From positions 77,596,159 to 77,660,158 of the forward strand of contig CM071573.1 in the NCBI GenBank assembly GCA_036426205.1: a stretch of DNA of 64,000 nucleotides, written 5' to 3'. Positions 59,601 to 64,000 of this stretch are shown here, piece by piece. This DNA comes from Ascaphus truei (Eukaryota; Chordata; Amphibia; Anura; Ascaphidae). Each line of letters starts with the position of its first letter. The first letter of the stretch is position 1. Made by a program: the position numbers and the translations under genes. A model generated the notes under the pieces. That model did not search any database. It was not told the DNA's origin and worked only from the letters and a program-made list of their open reading frames with translations.

Positions 59601-59639
59601 GTTTCGGTCCTCCAAAATGGGAACAATCCCATTCCTCAG
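59601..59639 (-). ncRNA. Hammerhead-like core motif (d)
   Basis: Minus strand CTGAGGA (59633-59639) and GAAAC (59601-59605) flank a perfect ATGGGA/TCCCAT stem. The second half is canonical and the first has one change. An (AT)n lies just downstream at 59671-59693. Confidence 0.25.
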
Positions 59640-59694
59640 GGGAACAAGGGGAGAGTGACAGACAAACCACATATATATATATATATATATATAC

Positions 59695-60238
59695 ACATCA
59701 AGACACTAACAATCAATTAGCATCAACCAATAACCATCAACCAATTAAAATAATTGCACACACCTGCAGTGATGACATCATGTGTTGACCATACTTACAT
59801 AAGGCCCCTCCCTGTTGCCTACATCATCATACACCCTGCTGTGTGTGGTGTCCATGACAACCACACTGTTGCAAAACACTGCTGGCTAATGACAGATCGC
59901 ACATGCGCCCCTAGTGGCAGTTCCCTGCTAACTGCATGTAGTTCCTGAAACGCTGACAGATCTCACATCAGCACAATGCTAGCCCCTGATGCATGTAAAG
60001 GCAGAGGTAAAGCGTAAGGGAGGAATAAAGATACAGAGTAGAACCCTGAGTCTGCAGGTGGTGTAATGAACCCAAGGGAGTGTGTTTGTGTGTGGGGGAA
60101 AGTGCATAAAATAAAGTGGTGGGGATCATGCAAGAACAGCTAACACGTGCCTGGAGGGGTCAGAATATATACAGTATAGACATTAGGGAACTGTTCTAAA
60201 CCCAATGGTCATAGAAACAGCGGCCTCTGCAATAAGAT
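59695..60238. other. Non-coding, no gene seen
   Basis: No protein-like frame or repeat end was recognised before the solo LTR. Confidence 0.5.
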
Positions 60239-61529
60239 GTAGCCAGGTCCCCCTTTGCCCGTCGCCCCCCCCCCCCTCACCTGGCTGGCGATCGCGGGTG
60301 CCGCCAAACCCAATGGCGGACCCGTCGGTGATCGCAGGAGTGAGGGGCAGATGGGAACTGGCTTGGAGGTTGCCGGGGACGCGAGCGGCCGGTTGTTAGG
60401 GCCGCGGGCGCGTAGTTAGGGTTCTCGGCGGCTCCCGTGCAGGGCGCCGCCATCTTGCGGTAGATCGCGCATGCGCAGTGAGTACCGACGGCCCGGCATA
60501 GTTTGCGCATGCGCAGGACAAGCGCGCGAACGCTAGCCTACCAGGGATGGCTCTTGAACGGGACTACAAGTCCCATGAGCCTCGGGAGCGGCCCCATGAC
60601 GCCAGGGAGCCAATAGGGCTGCGGGAGCTCCCTGCTTGCAGGGGATAGATACATTTAGCGCGCACGGGAGACGAGTTAGTGCTGGACCAGGAGAGCTAGG
60701 GGAAGGAGGTGAGTGCAGGGGTCTGTGACCCACTGCATTAGGCCAGTAACCCCCCTAGGCCCCAGATAGGTCCTGAACTCCCCCAGCTTGTGGTGCTATA
60801 GGGACAGGCCCTAGGTTAGGGACTTTGTCACATTAGTGCCAGTGATAGATAGGGACACAGCGGACGCTGCGCTTCCTGTGAAGAGACTTGGGCTCAAGTC
60901 TGTGCCCAAAGAGACAGAGACTATCTCCAGGGTGGGATCGCCCCTGGTGGACCCCGAGCGAGGAAACACCGGATCACAGACGGGATCACCAAGCGGCAGA
61001 TCCTTTTCGAAGTCACTTGCAGGCCCGAGTGCAGGAGCACTCAGCAGGTACCTTCTTAAGTGCACCAACGTATCATATATTATATTACACATAGTGGCAG
61101 CGCTGACCACGGGACAAATGGGTTAGGCTCTGGACACGGTGTGGGGATACACGGTGGTGGGTAGGCACACTCCTAGTGGAGTGAAATACACTTTGGGACT
61201 GCGTTATAGATTGTGGAGTTACCCCTGAGGGGGAGTGTTATTAAGTGTGTATTATTCCTGCATATATATATAAACTGGTTATATACATTCCCGTGTATGT
61301 ACTTATTATATATGTGGGTCCTGTGTAGGCAGCCTTCTACATTCCTAGAACCCTACATAGGTGGAGGCGCTGTGAAGCCTTCAAGCTGAAGGACTCACCC
61401 CAGGTTCCCAACAAGCGGAGGCTCAGGCCTCTTGTGAACCTACAGGTATAAGCACCACACCTGGTAACACATAGGTTTCCATCCACACACACTATATCTG
61501 TGATTGGGATAGAGGGAATACCCATTACA
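60239..61529 (+). mobile_element. Solo LTR related to element A
   Basis: The 1291-bp sequence starts TGTAGCCAGG and ends ACCCATTACA, collinear with the element A LTR (AATAGGGCTG, GGGATCGCCC, GTGCACCAACG, GGTGGAGGCGCTG, GATTGGG then GGGAATACCC). There is no internal region. No clear target duplication is seen (AAGA and AAAG flanks). It is diverged from A, so it is a different subfamily. Confidence 0.85.
60446..60575 (+). promoter_or_regulatory. YY1, NRF1 and SBS-like motifs in the solo LTR
   Basis: GCCGCCATCTTG (60446-60457) is a consensus YY1 site, GCGCATGCGC (60467-60476) an NRF1 palindrome with a second TGCGCATGCGCA near 60504, and ACTACAAGTCCCA (60563-60575) an SBS-like site. Order is the same as in element A. 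Confidence 0.6.
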
Positions 61530-61655
61530 AAAGTAAAGGAGTACTGATAAGTAACAGAGTGCCAGCTATATGAGACCATCTATAAGAATAGTAGGCAGTC
61601 CTATCATGCAAACTGACATCCATTCTGCTAAAGGCCAAAGGAGCAGACAATAGAC

Positions 61656-61705
61656 GTCCGACGAGTTTCTTGAAGAAGTCACTCACGTGACGAAACGCGT
61701 CGGAC
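61656..61705 (+). ncRNA. Hammerhead-like motif (e) with closing palindrome
   Basis: TTGAAGA (61670-61676) and GAAAC (61692-61696) flank a GTCAC/GTGAC stem, enclosed by GTCCGACG (61656-61663) pairing exactly with CGTCGGAC (61698-61705). The pairing would also take GTTTC to GAAAC, so the fold may be one long hairpin rather than a ribozyme. Confidence 0.3.
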
Positions 61706-63108
61706 GTCATGACGCTTGACGCACTGACGTCATCCGCTAACCAGGAAGTGTGTATGCGGATTCTGCAGCAGCTAAATGTGGTTTTAAATCGGCGGTTTTG
61801 TCGGACATTGAGTTAAAGGAGAGAGGCATTTTCATTACACTGCTGGGGTGGCACTCCTACATTGTGCTATGTGGACATTCCCTCTGTGATGCTGAGGGTC
61901 CCATTCAAGCGCCACGAGTACCAGACCTCTGGATCCAGCTTCACCACCACTGAAGTGGATAACATCATCCCTCCCCTCATCTGCCTTGATGACATCTTAC
62001 TCTTAAGTATCTGCCTTGTATACCACAACTTAACATACTGCTTTGACTACATCTTGGCTGCACCTTCCCCTTTCCGCATCCTGGAAGCTTACAGATTGTC
62101 TCCCATGAATGTTTTTTTATATATTTGAAGTGAGTGCATTTCCTGGCGGCCTCTCTTGAATTTGAATAAATTTGTGTTTTTTACAACAGTATTATGCTAC
62201 GGAGCTGGCGCTTCTTTTTCTCTTGTTCTTGTAGATTTCGTTGATCTGGCTAGATCATATAGAAGCTTGCCTCCCCATACAGTGACTGGAACACCTTTCT
62301 GGACTTGTTTTCATCCATTTCATTGGACTGGTTTGTTCTATTTTTCACTGGACACTGTTTCATTGATATATATTCACATTTTTTTCCTTTTTGTGTTTTT
62401 TTAATATATATAACTTATTTTTGTTATATATATATTATCATATTCATTTTCAAAGTTTATTTTACACTATTATACCATTTTTTAACACAACTGTTATTGC
62501 ACCATTTTAGAACACACCAAAACCCACACACTGATAGCGCTACTCTTTTTCCTGTATGTGTATATATTGTATGTACTGTATGTGTAGACAAAACAAGAAG
62601 AAACAGGTGCACTCCTAGTGTATTAAAGTTTCAACAATTTTATGGGACTGGACACAAGATAAAATGCACACTCGCAAACGCAGCTAGAACTTGAGCATTT
62701 ATGAGAAATATCTCAAACACCAGGAGTGGGCCGGTTTATTCTTTTGTCTACAGATATCTATGAGGGGTTGGTGATCCCTGTATCTAGGCTGCAAAGACTC
62801 TGGAGGACTGTGTATTGGGACTGGTTTTTACTACCATATTTTATATTTGTCAAGTTTTTTCTATTGACATATTTTTTGGTTATTTTTATCATTTGTCAAT
62901 TGTTGATAGTTTTATACTGTTATATTAGTTTGTATATTAAGTGTATTGTAGTATTATAGTTAGCACTGGCTCCACTGTTAGACACGTTAGTATTTTATAT
63001 TTGTCATTAGTCACTATAACATCTAGCATTAGTTGTCTGCTATTTTCACAGTTATATTTTAGTTTGTTATTTACTCACATGGGATTTTAGTAGGTTTTTC
63101 TTTTGCTA
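61706..63108. other. Non-coding, probable old retroelement debris
   Basis: CRE-like TGACGTCA near 61728, then T-rich sequence without protein-like frames. Likely the body of the repeat that carries motif (e), but no ends could be set. Confidence 0.4.
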
Positions 63109-63220
63109 CTATATATATATATATATATAATATATATAGATATATATATATAAATATATATATAGATATACATTAATATATATCATATATATATATTATA
63201 TATATTCATATGAATGTATA
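63109..63220. repeat. AT-rich microsatellite
   Basis: Interrupted (AT)n with GATATA and AATATA breaks. Confidence 0.9.
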
Positions 63221-63227
63221 TGTACAG

Positions 63228-64000
63228 TATATGTAGCGGTGTTTCCCCCCACCCTCTGGGAGATTTCACTACTACGTGGTGTGGTGCATACCTGCTGGCT
63301 CACTGTAGATCTGAGTCTCCTGCGTTGTTGTGGAGGAACACAGGACAGGCTTTTGGGGTAGGATCTGATTCTCTCTCTTGGTGTCAGCGCCTCCATCTCT
63401 TGCAGGCTCCAGGGATGTGGAGACAATCCCTGCAGGAGAACTTACTTCCACTCCCCCGATAGATTGTAGTCTCAGGCAGGAAGATCTCTTTAAAAGTAGG
63501 AACACTTTATTGTGCCAGGTCACACACTGCACAGTATACTTCAAGGACTTCAACCTCAGGATGTACCCTGGAGCTCCACTCCAGACCAAGGGTACCTGAA
63601 GCAGTCCATGCTCTTCCCTTACTCCCTGGTGGAGTAAGGGGTAGGTGGAGTAAGGGGTATAGTCTCCATCTCCACTCCCCTATGTGAGGGAGTACAAACC
63701 TGGCAGAGCCCTGCACAGTTGTTATGGGTAGACCAGCCTCTCTCAAGGAGGTAGAGGCACTGACTCAATTTAACAGTGCAACTCCTTAAGTACAATGTAA
63801 GTAGGTACCAGGTTTGAATCCAATGATTGGACACACCCAGACCTAGTCCCACCGCCTCCCCTGTCAATCAAGAAGCTACTGTGAGTGGGGAAAACCCATG
63901 ATAACTCTTTTACGCTTTTACCAGGACTTTCTGCCAGGGAGGGCAGACTTAGTAGCCAAAGAAACCAGCCTGGCTGTGTATGTATGTGTATATATATATA
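63228..64000 (-). repeat. Possible LTR fragment running off the window
   Basis: Starts TGTAGCGGTG after the AT run and holds minus-strand poly(A)-like TTTATT at about 63509, as a minus-strand LTR would. No partner LTR is in the window. No gene-like frame. Family unknown. Confidence 0.3.

Overview
The window reads as nuclear DNA of a vertebrate, most likely an amphibian (frog-like). It has no bacterial-style gene packing, long AT-rich non-coding stretches, many microsatellites, and a dense mix of Ty3/Gypsy elements with PNMA-type gag, a Tc1 element, hAT-type MITEs, a tRNA-derived SINE and possible Penelope-like debris. The species assignment is inference from TE content. I found no convincing host protein-coding gene, tRNA or rRNA; two possible short exons and one possible promoter are listed only as weak findings.

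Layout. 1-6.6 kb is mostly unremarkable AT-rich DNA. 6610-11785 is LTR element A on the + strand, with two ~1.28 kb LTRs and a 4-bp target duplication. Its internal region keeps only a PNMA-like gag N-terminus and the tail of an integrase, joined by a Pro/Ser/Thr-rich repeat region, so it looks non-autonomous. 11786-18330 (X1) and 18331-about 25255 (X2) are two tandem versions of the same ~6.5-6.9 kb sequence. X2 differs by very many single-base indels and runs into a 17-bp minisatellite (25256-26395); this looks like unpolished long-read gap fill rather than biology. 26.4-36 kb is non-coding DNA with GT repeats, a 202-bp direct repeat, foldback elements and two hAT-like MITEs. 36064-40250 is a ~4.2 kb satellite of a 20-bp monomer. 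40-49.6 kb holds a solo LTR with a perfect 5-bp target duplication, a hairpin element, another hAT-like MITE, a LINE fragment and SINE copies. 49671-51352 is a decayed Tc1 transposon.

51951-59452 is Gypsy element B on the minus strand: 5' LTR, PNMA-like gag, zinc knuckle, protease, reverse transcriptase, RNase H, DD35E integrase, polypurine tract and a truncated 3' LTR. Its pol stays in one frame over about 2.7 kb, broken only by a few in-frame stops. 60239-61529 is a solo LTR related to that of element A, and the last 2.5 kb is AT-rich repeat debris.

How the parts relate: A, B and the solo LTR share U5 sequence; A and B also share an 11-base primer-binding-site motif that recurs inside U5 of all three. 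The LTRs carry NRF1-, YY1- and ZNF143/THAP11-like sites typical of housekeeping promoters. Element B is the sort of autonomous relative that could have supplied enzymes for A. Five loci carry hammerhead-ribozyme-like CTGAnGA...GAAAC cores, some beside foldback repeats, which suggests Penelope-like or related retroelements.
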